From: Clostridiales bacterium | Lineage (GTDB): Bacteria > Bacillota > Clostridia > Christensenellales > Aristaeellaceae | Direction: 5' to 3' | Assembly: GCA_004556155.1 (NCBI GenBank) | Contig: SFIM01000041.1 | Span: 1-14,617, forward strand | DNA: 14,617 nt | In this document: piece by piece, positions 8,700-14,617 of the stretch | Layout: each line of letters begins with the position of its first letter | How positions within the stretch are numbered: position 1 is the first letter of the stretch | Notes under the pieces: generated by a model | The model's input: the letters and a program-made list of their open reading frames with translations, nothing else | Told to the model about the DNA's origin: nothing | The model's database searches: none | Made by a program: the position numbers and the translations under genes

Positions 8700-8735
8700 A
8701 AAAAAACGGCTGGTCGGCGCACAGCCAACCAGCCG
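8700..8735 (-). terminator. Rho-independent terminator of the rnf operon
   Basis: On the minus strand a 12-bp stem (8724-8735 with 8707-8718, one G-U pair) around the 5-nt loop TGTGC is followed by seven T residues (8700-8706). It lies 18 nt after the rnfB stop and separates the Rnf operon from the downstream ABC operon. Confidence 0.95.
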
Positions 8736-8753
8736 GTAATGTATTTTGTTCGC

Positions 8754-9542
8754 TTATTCGATGGTGATGCAGTTGCAGGGGCACACCGCGGCGCAGCTGC
8801 CGCAGCGCACGCACTTATCGGGCAGAATACGCGCATAGCCGTTTTCCACCACGATGGCGTCGTACTGGCACTCCTTCTTGCAGCGGCCGCAGCCAATGCA
8901 AGCCTTCATGCACACCGCGCGCGCAGCGCGGGCCACATCGCTGTTGCGGCAGCGGACGATCACGCTCTGCGATACGGGCAGCAGCTCAATCACGCTGCGC
9001 GGGCAGGCTTCCACGCACGCGCCGCAGGCAGTGCACTTTTCTTCATCGATGTGCGCCACGCCATCCTGCATGGTGATCGCACCAAAGGCGCAGTGATCCA
9101 TGCAATCGCCCAGGCCGATGCAGGCAAACCGGCAGTCCTTGGGGCCGCCCGCGATGCCCGCCGCCACGGCGCAGCTGCGATAGCCGTCGTAGGTATAGCG
9201 CTCCTTGGCCACGCCCTTGATGCCCTGGCAGCGCACGCGCGCCACCTGGCGCTCTTCCGACGCGCCAGCGTCCACGCCCATGATGGCGGCAATCTTCTTG
9301 GCGCCCTCCGCGCCCGCAGGCTTGCAGCCGTTCACCGGCGCTTCGCCCTTCACCACGGCTTCGGCAAAGCCGTCGCAGCCCGCATAGCCGCACGCGCCGC
9401 AGTTCGCGCCCGCGCAGCAGGCACGCACCTGCTGCACGCGCTCATCCACATCCACATGGAAAGCCTTGCTGGCAAATGTCAGGATCAGGCCAAAGACCAA
9501 TCCGATACCGCCCAGCACCAATCCGGCGTAAAGAATTGCCAT
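8754..9542 (-). CDS. rnfB: Rnf complex subunit RnfB (ferredoxin-oxidising iron-sulfur protein)
   Basis: RnfB passes electrons between reduced ferredoxin and the Rnf complex on the cytoplasmic face. The protein has 262 residues: one N-terminal membrane helix (about 3-24), a DUF4-type cluster domain with Cys48, Cys51, Cys56 and Cys73 (motif G-A-N-C-G-A-C-G), a CxxxC-type cluster with Cys137, Cys141, Cys147 and Cys151, and three CxxCxxCxxxC motifs at 170-180, 215-225 and 244-254. This multi-cluster form is the clostridial type. An additional Cys42-Cys43 pair stands just before the DUF4 motif where a Leu-Pro is usual. The ATG follows AAGGAGG, which overlaps the rnfA stop; the gap to rnfA is 14 nt. 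Last gene of the operon. Further unpaired cysteines (105, 124, 198, 211, 256, 258) are visible. Confidence 0.96.
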   Translation of the reverse strand: MAILYAGLVLGGIGLVFGLILTFASKAFHVDVDERVQQVRACCAGANCGACGYAGCDGFAEAVVKGEAPVNGCKPAGAEGAKKIAAIMGVDAGASEERQVARVRCQGIKGVAKERYTYDGYRSCAVAAGIAGGPKDCRFACIGLGDCMDHCAFGAITMQDGVAHIDEEKCTACGACVEACPRSVIELLPVSQSVIVRCRNSDVARAARAVCMKACIGCGRCKKECQYDAIVVENGYARILPDKCVRCGSCAAVCPCNCITIE

Positions 9543-9556
9543 AGTCGTTTTCCTCC

Positions 9557-10129
9557 TTACACCAAGCCGCTGAAGCCCATGAAGGCGATGGCCATCAAAC
9601 CGGCGGATACCAGGCTGATGGGGAAGCCCTTCATGCAGGCGGGAATCTTGCTGCTCTCCAGGCGCTCACGCACGCCGGCCATCAGCACGATCGCCAGCAG
9701 GAAGCCCAGCGCCGAGAAGGTGCCGTTAAGCACGCTGTAGAGCATATTGTACTGGTTGGTCACGTTCAAGGTGGCCACGCCCAGCACCGCGCAGTTGGTG
9801 GTGATCAGGGGCAGATAGATCCCCAGCGCCGAGTAAATCGCCGGCATGGACTTTTTGAGGAACATTTCCACAAACTGCACAAGCGAGGCAATTACCAGGA
9901 TGAAGGCGATGGTCTGCATATATTCCAGGTGCAGGGGCACCAGGATCCAGGCGTTTACCATATAGGCAAACAGCGAGGCCAGGGTCATTACGAACGTGAC
10001 GGCGATGCCCATGCTGGCGGCCGTTTCCACCTTGCTGGATACGCCCAGGAAGGGGCAGCAGCCCAGGAACTTGCTGAAGATAAAGTTGTTGGTCAGCACA
10101 CAGCTGATCAGGAACAGCCAGATATTCAT
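9557..10129 (-). CDS. rnfA: Rnf complex subunit RnfA (RsxA/NqrE-like membrane protein)
   Basis: 190 residues, the normal length, with about six membrane helices. RnfA and RnfE form an inverted pair in the membrane core that, in solved Rnf/NQR structures, holds an intramembrane [2Fe-2S] cluster with cysteines from both subunits. The expected positions are present: Cys24-Cys25 in F-L-G-C-C-P-F-L-G and Cys113 in T-N-C-A-V-L-G. The opening N-N-F-I-F-S-K-F-L-G is diagnostic for RnfA. Its ATG overlaps the rnfE stop by 4 nt (ATGA), so the two are translationally coupled. Confidence 0.96.
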   Translation of the reverse strand: MNIWLFLISCVLTNNFIFSKFLGCCPFLGVSSKVETAASMGIAVTFVMTLASLFAYMVNAWILVPLHLEYMQTIAFILVIASLVQFVEMFLKKSMPAIYSALGIYLPLITTNCAVLGVATLNVTNQYNMLYSVLNGTFSALGFLLAIVLMAGVRERLESSKIPACMKGFPISLVSAGLMAIAFMGFSGLV

Positions 10130-10749
10130 GCCTTCGCCCCCTTCTTACGCTTGTTTCCGATGGCATTGATGATGCCAAGCAGCGACCCAAACACCAGGAA
10201 GCCGCCGGCAGGCAGGATGATCAGCAGCATGGGCTGATAGGACGCGCCCAGCAGACTGATGCCGAAGATGGAGCCGTTGCCGACAAGCTCACGGATGGAG
10301 CCGATCAGCGTCAGCGCCAGCGTGAAGCCCGCGCCCATGCCCAGGCCGTCCACCGCGGAATCCAGCACGGGATTCTTGCTGGCAAAGGCCTCGGCGCGCG
10401 CCAGGATGATGCAGTTTACCACGATCAGGGGAATGAAGATGCCCAGGCTCTCATACAGGGAGGGCAGGAAAGCCTGCATCAGCAGCTGAATGATGGTAAC
10501 GAAGGTGCAGATGATGACGATAAAGGCGGGGATGCGCACCTTATCGGGGATCACCTTGCGCAGGGCGGAGATGGCCATGTTGCTGCCCAGCAGCACAAAG
10601 GTGGCCGCCGCGCCCATGCCCAGGCCGTTGATGGCGCTGGTGGTAACGGCCAGCGTGGGGCAGGTGCCCAGCACCAGACGGAAGGTGGGGTTTTCCGTCA
10701 GCACGCCGTTCATAAAGATGCGGCCCAGGCCGCGTTTTTCATTGCTCAT
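10126..10749 (-). CDS. rnfE: Rnf complex subunit RnfE (RsxE/NqrD-like membrane protein)
   Basis: 207 residues with about six membrane helices, partner of RnfA in the membrane core. Cys30 in L-V-L-G-T-C-P-T-L-A and Cys113 in V-N-C-I-I-L-A-R-A-E match the two cysteines expected to bind the shared [2Fe-2S] cluster. The soluble N-terminal stretch E-K-R-G-L-G-R-I-F and N-P-T-F-R are typical of RnfE. The ATG has AAGGAGG upstream, which overlaps the end of rnfD. Only 3 nt separate it from the rnfD stop, the spot where rnfG normally lies. Confidence 0.96.
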   Translation of the reverse strand: MSNEKRGLGRIFMNGVLTENPTFRLVLGTCPTLAVTTSAINGLGMGAAATFVLLGSNMAISALRKVIPDKVRIPAFIVIICTFVTIIQLLMQAFLPSLYESLGIFIPLIVVNCIILARAEAFASKNPVLDSAVDGLGMGAGFTLALTLIGSIRELVGNGSIFGISLLGASYQPMLLIILPAGGFLVFGSLLGIINAIGNKRKKGAKA

Positions 10750-10752
10750 GGT

Positions 10753-11664
10753 TTATTTGGCCTCCTTCCGGGCCTTGCGGCAGCCGTAAATCTTCTGGGG
10801 CATCACGCGATCCAGCAGCGGCGCGGCAATGTTCATCAGCAGGATGGCGTAGGTAACGCCTTCGGGATACGCGCCGAACTTGCGGATAATGACCACGATC
10901 ACACCGATGCCGATGGCATAGACGATCTGCGCCCAGCGGTTGAGCGGGCTGGTCACATAGTCAGTGGCCATATACACCGCGCCAAAGAGCAGGCCGCCGG
11001 ACAGCACGGTGGTCAGGGGATCCAGGCCCAGCGCCCAGCTGAGCAGCGCGGCCGCGGCCACGGTGAACACGGGAATTTCCCAGCGGATGGTCTGCGTAAC
11101 CAGCAGGTACACAAAGCCCAGCAGGATCGCCACCTTGCAGGTTTCGCCAATGGCGCCAGGCACATCGCCCAGCAGCAGCTGCATGGTGCTGGCCTCGCCC
11201 GTCATCAGGGGCGTGGCGCTGGTCACAGCGTCAAAGGGCGTGCAGTGGGTGGTCATCAGCGCGGGCCAGGAGGCCAGCAACACGGCACGGGCCGTAAGGG
11301 CAGGGTTGAGGAAATTATCGCCAATGCCGCCGAAGAGCTGCTTGACCACGATGATGGCAAAGAACGCGCCGATCATCACCATCCACCAGGGGGCGGAGGG
11401 GGTGATGCACAGGCCCAGCAGCAGGCCCGTGACCACGGCGGAAAAGTCGTTGATGCGCACGGTCTGATGGGCAAGCTTCTGCCACACCAGCTCCGCCAGC
11501 ACGGCGGAAACCACCGACACGGCCAGCACAATCGCCGCGCGCAGGCCAAAGTAATAGATGCCCGCCGCAGCGCAGGGCAGAAGCGAAATCACAACGTTAA
11601 GCATCAGCCGCTGCGTGGTATTTTTGGTGCGCACGTGCGGGGCGGGAGAGAGAATCAGGCTCAT
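10753..11664 (-). CDS. rnfD: Rnf complex subunit RnfD (flavinylated membrane subunit)
   Basis: 303 residues, normal length, with about nine to ten membrane helices. RnfD carries FMN bound covalently to a threonine by ApbE and takes part in electron passage across the membrane. The attachment site is D-A-V-T-S-A-T-P-L, residues 145-153, with Thr151 as the probable acceptor; the more common form has SGAT, so Thr-Ser replaces Ser-Gly here. The conserved Q-L-F-G-G-I-G-D-N-F-L-N-P-A segment (about 109-122) and the C-terminal P-E-G-V-T-Y-A-I-L-L-M-N are both diagnostic. The start overlaps the rnfC stop by 4 nt, with AAGGAGG inside the end of rnfC. Confidence 0.96.
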   Translation of the reverse strand: MSLILSPAPHVRTKNTTQRLMLNVVISLLPCAAAGIYYFGLRAAIVLAVSVVSAVLAELVWQKLAHQTVRINDFSAVVTGLLLGLCITPSAPWWMVMIGAFFAIIVVKQLFGGIGDNFLNPALTARAVLLASWPALMTTHCTPFDAVTSATPLMTGEASTMQLLLGDVPGAIGETCKVAILLGFVYLLVTQTIRWEIPVFTVAAAALLSWALGLDPLTTVLSGGLLFGAVYMATDYVTSPLNRWAQIVYAIGIGVIVVIIRKFGAYPEGVTYAILLMNIAAPLLDRVMPQKIYGCRKARKEAK

Positions 11665-12986
11665 TTTCCGCTGCCTCCTTTTTTCGCCTGAGCGGCGAGC
11701 TTCTGTTTAGCCACCTTGAACGAGGCGGTCAGCCAGCGGTGCGCAGGGCAGATGAAGGAGCAGCTGCCGCACAGCGTGCAGTCCATCACATGCAGCCGCT
11801 TGCATTCGTCGATGCGATCGGCGTCCGCGGCGATCTTGATCTTGAGCGGGTGCAGCCCGATGGGGCACACCTCCACGCACTTGCCGCAGCGCAGGCAGGG
11901 GCCTTCCTCCACGCTGGCAGCGTCCTGCTTATCCAGCACCAGAATGCCGCCGGTGGCCTTGGCGATGGGGATGGAGGTGTTGGGCGCGCACATGCCCGTC
12001 ATCGCGCCGCCGAAGATCACCTTGCCCACGTCTCCGCTGAAGCCGCCGCACTCGCCGATGATATCCTCGGTGATGGTGCCGATGCGCAGGCGCAGGTTGG
12101 CAGGCTGGCGCACAGCGCCGGTGACGGTGACAATGCGCTCCACCAGGGGCTTGCCGTCGATCACAGCGTCGGCAACCGCCGCGCAGGTGGCCACGTTCAT
12201 CACGATCACGCCCGCCTGGATGGGCAGGCCGCCGCTGGGCACCTGACGGCCGGTCACGGCCTCAATCAGCTGCTTTTCGCCGCCCTGGGGGTACTTGGTT
12301 TTCAGCACCTGCACGCGCACGCCCTCGCGGCCCTGACAGGCCTTGCGCATGGCCTCGATCGCATCGGGCTTGTTATCCTCGATGGCGATGATGCCTTCCT
12401 TCACATTGATGGCGCGCATGGCGGCGCGCAAGCCGTCCACCACGCGGACGGGGTTTTCCAGCATCAGGCGATGGTCGCAGGTCAGGTGCGTTTCGCACTC
12501 GGCGCCGTTGGCGATGATGCAATCGCACTTCTGCTCGGGCTTAATGGACAGCTTTACGTGCGTGGGGAAGGACGCGCCGCCCAGGCCGCAGATGCCTGCG
12601 TTCTTGATGGCGGGGATGATCAGCGCGGGATCCACGGTTTCCACGCTGCCCAGGGGATGAAGCTCCACCCACTCGTCCGCAAAATCGTTATGAATGGTTA
12701 CGCACATGGCCGGCTGCTCGGACAGGTAGGGAATCGGCTCCACCGATACCACCTCGCCCGACACGCTGGCATGCACCGGCAGGCCCAGGAAGCCCACCGG
12801 CTCGCCGATGACCTGGCCGATTTTCACATGGTCGCCCTTGGCTACGCAGGGCTGGGACGGCGCGCCGATGTTCATGTTCATGATGATGCGCACCGTATCG
12901 GAAACAAAGCTGCGCGTGGCCAGGCCCTGGGTCTGGGCCTTGCTGCCGTGCGCCGGGTGTACGCCCCCGCGGAATGTTGCTTTCAA
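11661..12986 (-). CDS. rnfC: Rnf complex subunit RnfC (NADH-binding flavo-iron-sulfur protein)
   Basis: RnfC is the peripheral cytoplasmic subunit that exchanges electrons with NAD(H). From a TTG start at 12986 it has 441 residues, near the usual size for clostridial RnfC. The opening F-R-G-G-V-H-P-A-H is diagnostic. The Gly-rich FMN/NADH segment G-L-G-G-A-S-F-P-T-H lies at about 134-143, followed by the region similar to the 51-kDa subunit of complex I, an SLBB-like part (G-A-V-R-Q-P-A-N-L-R), and two 4Fe-4S motifs: Cys364, 367, 370, 374 and Cys403, 406, 409, 413. TTG was preferred because AGGTGG lies 8 nt before it; an in-frame GTG at 12998 overlaps that ribosome site and has none of its own. 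The gap of about 60 nt to the NusG-II gene is the longest inside the operon. Confidence 0.95.
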   Translation of the reverse strand: MKATFRGGVHPAHGSKAQTQGLATRSFVSDTVRIIMNMNIGAPSQPCVAKGDHVKIGQVIGEPVGFLGLPVHASVSGEVVSVEPIPYLSEQPAMCVTIHNDFADEWVELHPLGSVETVDPALIIPAIKNAGICGLGGASFPTHVKLSIKPEQKCDCIIANGAECETHLTCDHRLMLENPVRVVDGLRAAMRAINVKEGIIAIEDNKPDAIEAMRKACQGREGVRVQVLKTKYPQGGEKQLIEAVTGRQVPSGGLPIQAGVIVMNVATCAAVADAVIDGKPLVERIVTVTGAVRQPANLRLRIGTITEDIIGECGGFSGDVGKVIFGGAMTGMCAPNTSIPIAKATGGILVLDKQDAASVEEGPCLRCGKCVEVCPIGLHPLKIKIAADADRIDECKRLHVMDCTLCGSCSFICPAHRWLTASFKVAKQKLAAQAKKGGSGK

Positions 12987-13048
12987 CTGCGATCCCACCT
13001 TTTATTTAATGGTTCTTTCTGCCTTGCTTGTTGGGTAAACCGGGATGT

Positions 13049-13447
13049 CTATGCGTCCGGCGCCTCCACCGGGGAGGCTGCCGCCTCCACCTCCAGCTCC
13101 GCGTTCACGCGGTTGGGCAGGCACAGGATGTGCGCGCCCAGCGCGCGCCTGCTCCAGTTATCCCGCGTGACCTCGCCCTGCTGCACGCACAGCTGGTTAT
13201 GGCAGGTGGAGGATTCCATATAGAAGCCTCCCTCCGTCATGCGGATCACATTGGTGCTGCCGTCCTGCTGCGTCACGGTCAGGGTTTGTCCGGGGCGCAG
13301 GGGTTCGCTGGCGTAGAGCGCGCCGTTTACATAGACGTTTATCTTGCCTGTCGCGGTCTTCCCCCTGCCCAGCAGGCGATAAGCCGCCAGGCTTACCACC
13401 GCCAGCAGGAGGATTCCCGCCACAATCAGGATTTCTTTTTTGCGCAT
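13049..13447 (-). CDS. NusG domain II-containing membrane-anchored protein
   Basis: 132 residues. One N-terminal membrane helix (about 5-22) is followed by an extracytoplasmic beta domain with the NusG_II (PF07009-type) signature: Cys82 and Cys87 in S-T-C-H-N-Q-L-C, then I-L-C-L-P-N-R with Cys109. The tail is rich in Ala, Glu and Pro. Proteins of this type are often next to rnf, apbE and FMN-binding genes in Firmicutes, but their role is not established; a part in extracytoplasmic redox chemistry is a guess from the cysteines and the neighbours. The ATG has AGGAGG 5 nt before it and lies 22 nt inside the end of the DUF1622 gene. Confidence 0.9.
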   Translation of the reverse strand: MRKKEILIVAGILLLAVVSLAAYRLLGRGKTATGKINVYVNGALYASEPLRPGQTLTVTQQDGSTNVIRMTEGGFYMESSTCHNQLCVQQGEVTRDNWSRRALGAHILCLPNRVNAELEVEAAASPVEAPDA

Positions 13448-13797
13448 GCAGCCTCCTGCTCGGAATTGGCGTGCCTGGCCTCATGGGACTCCTCGTTTTT
13501 GCTTTCCCAGTGGATCAGCACGGTCATCGCGCCGCGCAGCAGCACGGTAACGCCCACGGCGATGAGATCCTTGGTGTCCGGGCTTACCACGGTGCGCAGC
13601 ACCTCGCTGGCCAGCATAAATTCCAACGCCAGGGCGATGCCCTTGCCCAGCATTAGCGGCACGATGTGGTTGCGCTTGATCCCCGCGATCATGCAGCGCA
13701 CAGCCGTGGCCATGATGACGACCACGCCCACAACCTCCAGAATCATGATGCTGTACTGGGTAACCTGCGTCAGAATATTCTCAAGTACCTCGTACAT
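13426..13797 (-). CDS. DUF1622 family membrane protein
   Basis: 123 residues. There are probable membrane helices at about 15-38 and 77-97 and a third hydrophobic segment at about 45-70, containing G-K-G-I-A-L-A-L-E-F and L-R-T-V, which match the DUF1622 family (PF07784-type). The function of the family is unknown. The C-terminus from about residue 98 is charged and lacks membrane segments. The ATG lies 3 nt after the stop of the FMN-binding gene, with GGGGGAG overlapping that stop; the 3' end overlaps the NusG-II gene by 22 nt. Its place between an FMN carrier and the rnf genes suggests a role near the Rnf complex, but nothing in the protein itself shows it. Confidence 0.82.
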   Translation of the reverse strand: MYEVLENILTQVTQYSIMILEVVGVVVIMATAVRCMIAGIKRNHIVPLMLGKGIALALEFMLASEVLRTVVSPDTKDLIAVGVTVLLRGAMTVLIHWESKNEESHEARHANSEQEAACAKKKS

Positions 13798-13800
13798 GGC

Positions 13801-14617
13801 TTACTCCCCCTGGCTGGCGAAGGCGGCGTTGACAGCCGCGACAACCGCCTTGCTGCTCACGGTCGCACCGGCTACCACGTCGATGGACGCTTCGTCCACG
13901 GGCGCGGTCTTGCCGACAAACTGATTGAGATAATTCGCGTCGGTCTTAACCATGTTCAGGAAGCCCGCATCCGTGTCGGTGCTGCTCTCGCCCAGCTCCA
14001 CCTTCACGATGGCGTTGCTTTCGTCCACGGTCACATTCACCGGGAACTCGCCCGTCAGGCCCTTGCCCTGCGCAGTCAGCACCGTGCCGGCCGCTTCCTC
14101 GGCGGCGGGCTCGGCCTTGGGCAGATTCTCGCAGGCAGCGTTGACAGCCGCGACAACCGCCTTGCTGCTCACGGTCGCACCGGCTACCACGTCGATGGAC
14201 GTTTCGTCCACAGGCGCAGTCTTGCCGACGAACTGATTCAGGTAATTCGCGTCGGTCTTAACCATGTTCAGGAAGTTCGCATCCATGTCGGTGCTGCTGT
14301 CGCCCAGCTCCACCTTCACGATGGCGTTGCTTTCGTCCACGGTCACATTCACAGGGAACTCGCCCGTCAGACCCTTGCCCTGCGCGGTCAGCACCGTGCC
14401 GGGCGCTTCTTCGGCGGCGGGCAGGTTTTCGTCCACGACAATCTCCGTCGCGCTGTCCGCACCGCCGATGACGGTGATCCCAGCCTCGGGCAGATTCTCG
14501 CAGGCAGCGTTGACAGCCGCAACAACCGCCTTGCTGCTCACGGTCGCACCGGCTACCACGTCGATGGACGCTTCGTCCACGGGCGCGGTCTTGCCGACGA
14601 ACTGATTGAGATAATTC
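13801..14617 (-). CDS. Multi-domain FMN-binding protein (tandem FMN_bind repeats), N-terminus outside the window
   Basis: The frame is open at the right edge, so only the last 271 residues are seen. They consist of the end of one FMN_bind domain and two full ones, each about 89 residues: start G-T-V-L-T-A-Q-G-K-G-L, a strand pair around F-P-V-N-V-T-V-D-E-S-N, and the flavinylation motif D-V-V-A-G-A-T-V-S-S. The acceptor threonines are at codons 14542-14544, 14173-14175 and 13861-13863. In RnfG/NqrC-type domains ApbE attaches FMN to this threonine; Ala in place of the usual Ser/Thr before G-A-T is tolerated in many clostridial proteins. Linkers rich in Ala, Glu and Pro join the domains, and a Cys (A-A-C-E-N-L-P) ends each domain but the last. 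There is no C-terminal membrane helix, so a signal peptide or anchor should lie upstream. A GTG at 14580 is internal (it encodes the Val of A-P-V-D-E) and is not a start. rnfG is missing from its usual place, so this is the likely RnfG substitute. Confidence 0.9.
   Translation of the reverse strand, partial: NYLNQFVGKTAPVDEASIDVVAGATVSSKAVVAAVNAACENLPEAGITVIGGADSATEIVVDENLPAAEEAPGTVLTAQGKGLTGEFPVNVTVDESNAIVKVELGDSSTDMDANFLNMVKTDANYLNQFVGKTAPVDETSIDVVAGATVSSKAVVAAVNAACENLPKAEPAAEEAAGTVLTAQGKGLTGEFPVNVTVDESNAIVKVELGESSTDTDAGFLNMVKTDANYLNQFVGKTAPVDEASIDVVAGATVSSKAVVAAVNAAFASQGE
13822..14088 (-). repeat. FMN_bind tandem repeat, last copy (267 bp)
   Basis: 89 codons from G-T-V-L-T-A-Q to V-N-A-A. 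It aligns without gaps to the copy at 14134-14400, 312 bp away. Over a comparable 106-nt stretch (13831-13936) it differs at 2 positions from the copy at the window edge and at 6 from the middle copy. Confidence 0.95.
14134..14400 (-). repeat. FMN_bind tandem repeat, middle copy (267 bp)
   Basis: Same 89-codon unit as the last copy. Its linker to the last copy is short (15 codons between domain ends, A/E/P-rich), while the linker to the copy at the right edge is longer (34 codons). Confidence 0.95.
14503..14617 (-). repeat. FMN_bind tandem repeat, partial copy cut by the window edge
   Basis: Holds the last 38 codons of a unit, from N-Y-L-N-Q-F through the G-A-T motif to V-N-A-A. The rest lies beyond the window, and more copies may follow. 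Confidence 0.92.

Noticed and set aside
8620..8753. TPP riboswitch ahead of the NMT1-type importer
   Set aside because: The gap holds the rnf terminator and too little further sequence; the conserved CTGAGA core and its partner are not seen.
10750..10752. Hidden rnfG between rnfD and rnfE
   Set aside because: The space is 3 nt; no other frame in the rnf genes carries an FMN_bind motif.
12996..12998. GTG start for rnfC
   Set aside because: It sits inside the AGGTGG ribosome site that serves the TTG at 12986 and has no site of its own; RnfC proteins also usually begin only a few residues before F-x-G-G-V/I-H-P.
11739..13223. Long open frame (494 codons) on the plus strand
   Set aside because: It is antisense to rnfC and the NusG-II gene and has the His/Ala/Gly-rich content of a shadow frame.
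14578..14580. GTG as start of the FMN-binding protein
   Set aside because: It is the Val codon inside the repeated A-P-V-D-E segment of a domain whose other half continues to the window edge.

Overview
The window looks like a chromosome segment from an anaerobic, GC-rich member of the Firmicutes/Clostridia. The evidence is an Rnf ferredoxin:NAD+ oxidoreductase operon of clostridial type (RnfB with several ferredoxin clusters), strong AGGAGG ribosome binding sites, ATG/GTG/TTG starts and short Ala-Leu-rich signal peptides. I cannot name the genus. Nearly everything is read from the minus strand; only the first 1.5 kb is read from the plus strand, and it is visibly AT-rich (16 of 60 bases are G/C at 181-240, against 44 of 60 at 3181-3240).

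Layout from left to right. (1) 1-1460, plus strand: the 3' part of a hypothetical soluble or secreted protein, then a hypothetical membrane protein of about six helices. Neither is recognised. (2) 1461-1582: convergent junction holding a long imperfect inverted repeat that probably terminates transcription from both sides. (3) 1583-5777, minus strand: a Fe3+/spermidine/putrescine-type ABC importer, transcribed as binding protein, fused double permease, ATPase. It has a good sigma-A-type promoter, a structured leader of about 155 nt and a terminator-like hairpin between binding protein and permease. (4) 6061-8619, minus strand: a second ABC importer of nitrate/sulfonate/taurine/thiamine-precursor type (ATPase, permease, NMT1-like binding protein, all overlapping), closed by a rho-independent terminator. 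(5) 8700-14617, minus strand: an Rnf operon with its own terminator, transcribed as multi-FMN-binding repeat protein, DUF1622 membrane protein, NusG-II-domain protein, rnfC, rnfD, rnfE, rnfA, rnfB.

The most interesting feature is the Rnf operon. The normal clostridial order is rnfC-D-G-E-A-B, but here rnfD and rnfE are separated by only 3 nt, so rnfG (the membrane-anchored extracytoplasmic FMN carrier) is absent from its place. At the head of the operon lies instead a protein made of tandem FMN_bind domains, each ending in a D-V-V-A-G-A-T-V-S-S motif of the kind flavinylated by ApbE. Three sites are visible and the gene continues past the window edge. A reasonable inference is that this multi-flavin protein takes over or extends the role of RnfG, perhaps as an extracytoplasmic electron wire. 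No apbE gene is in the window. The tandem repeats are nearly identical in DNA, which points to recent duplication or gene conversion and also makes this edge a risky place for assembly.

The two ABC importers have no obvious functional tie to Rnf and are separated from it by a strong terminator. Their substrates cannot be fixed from sequence alone.
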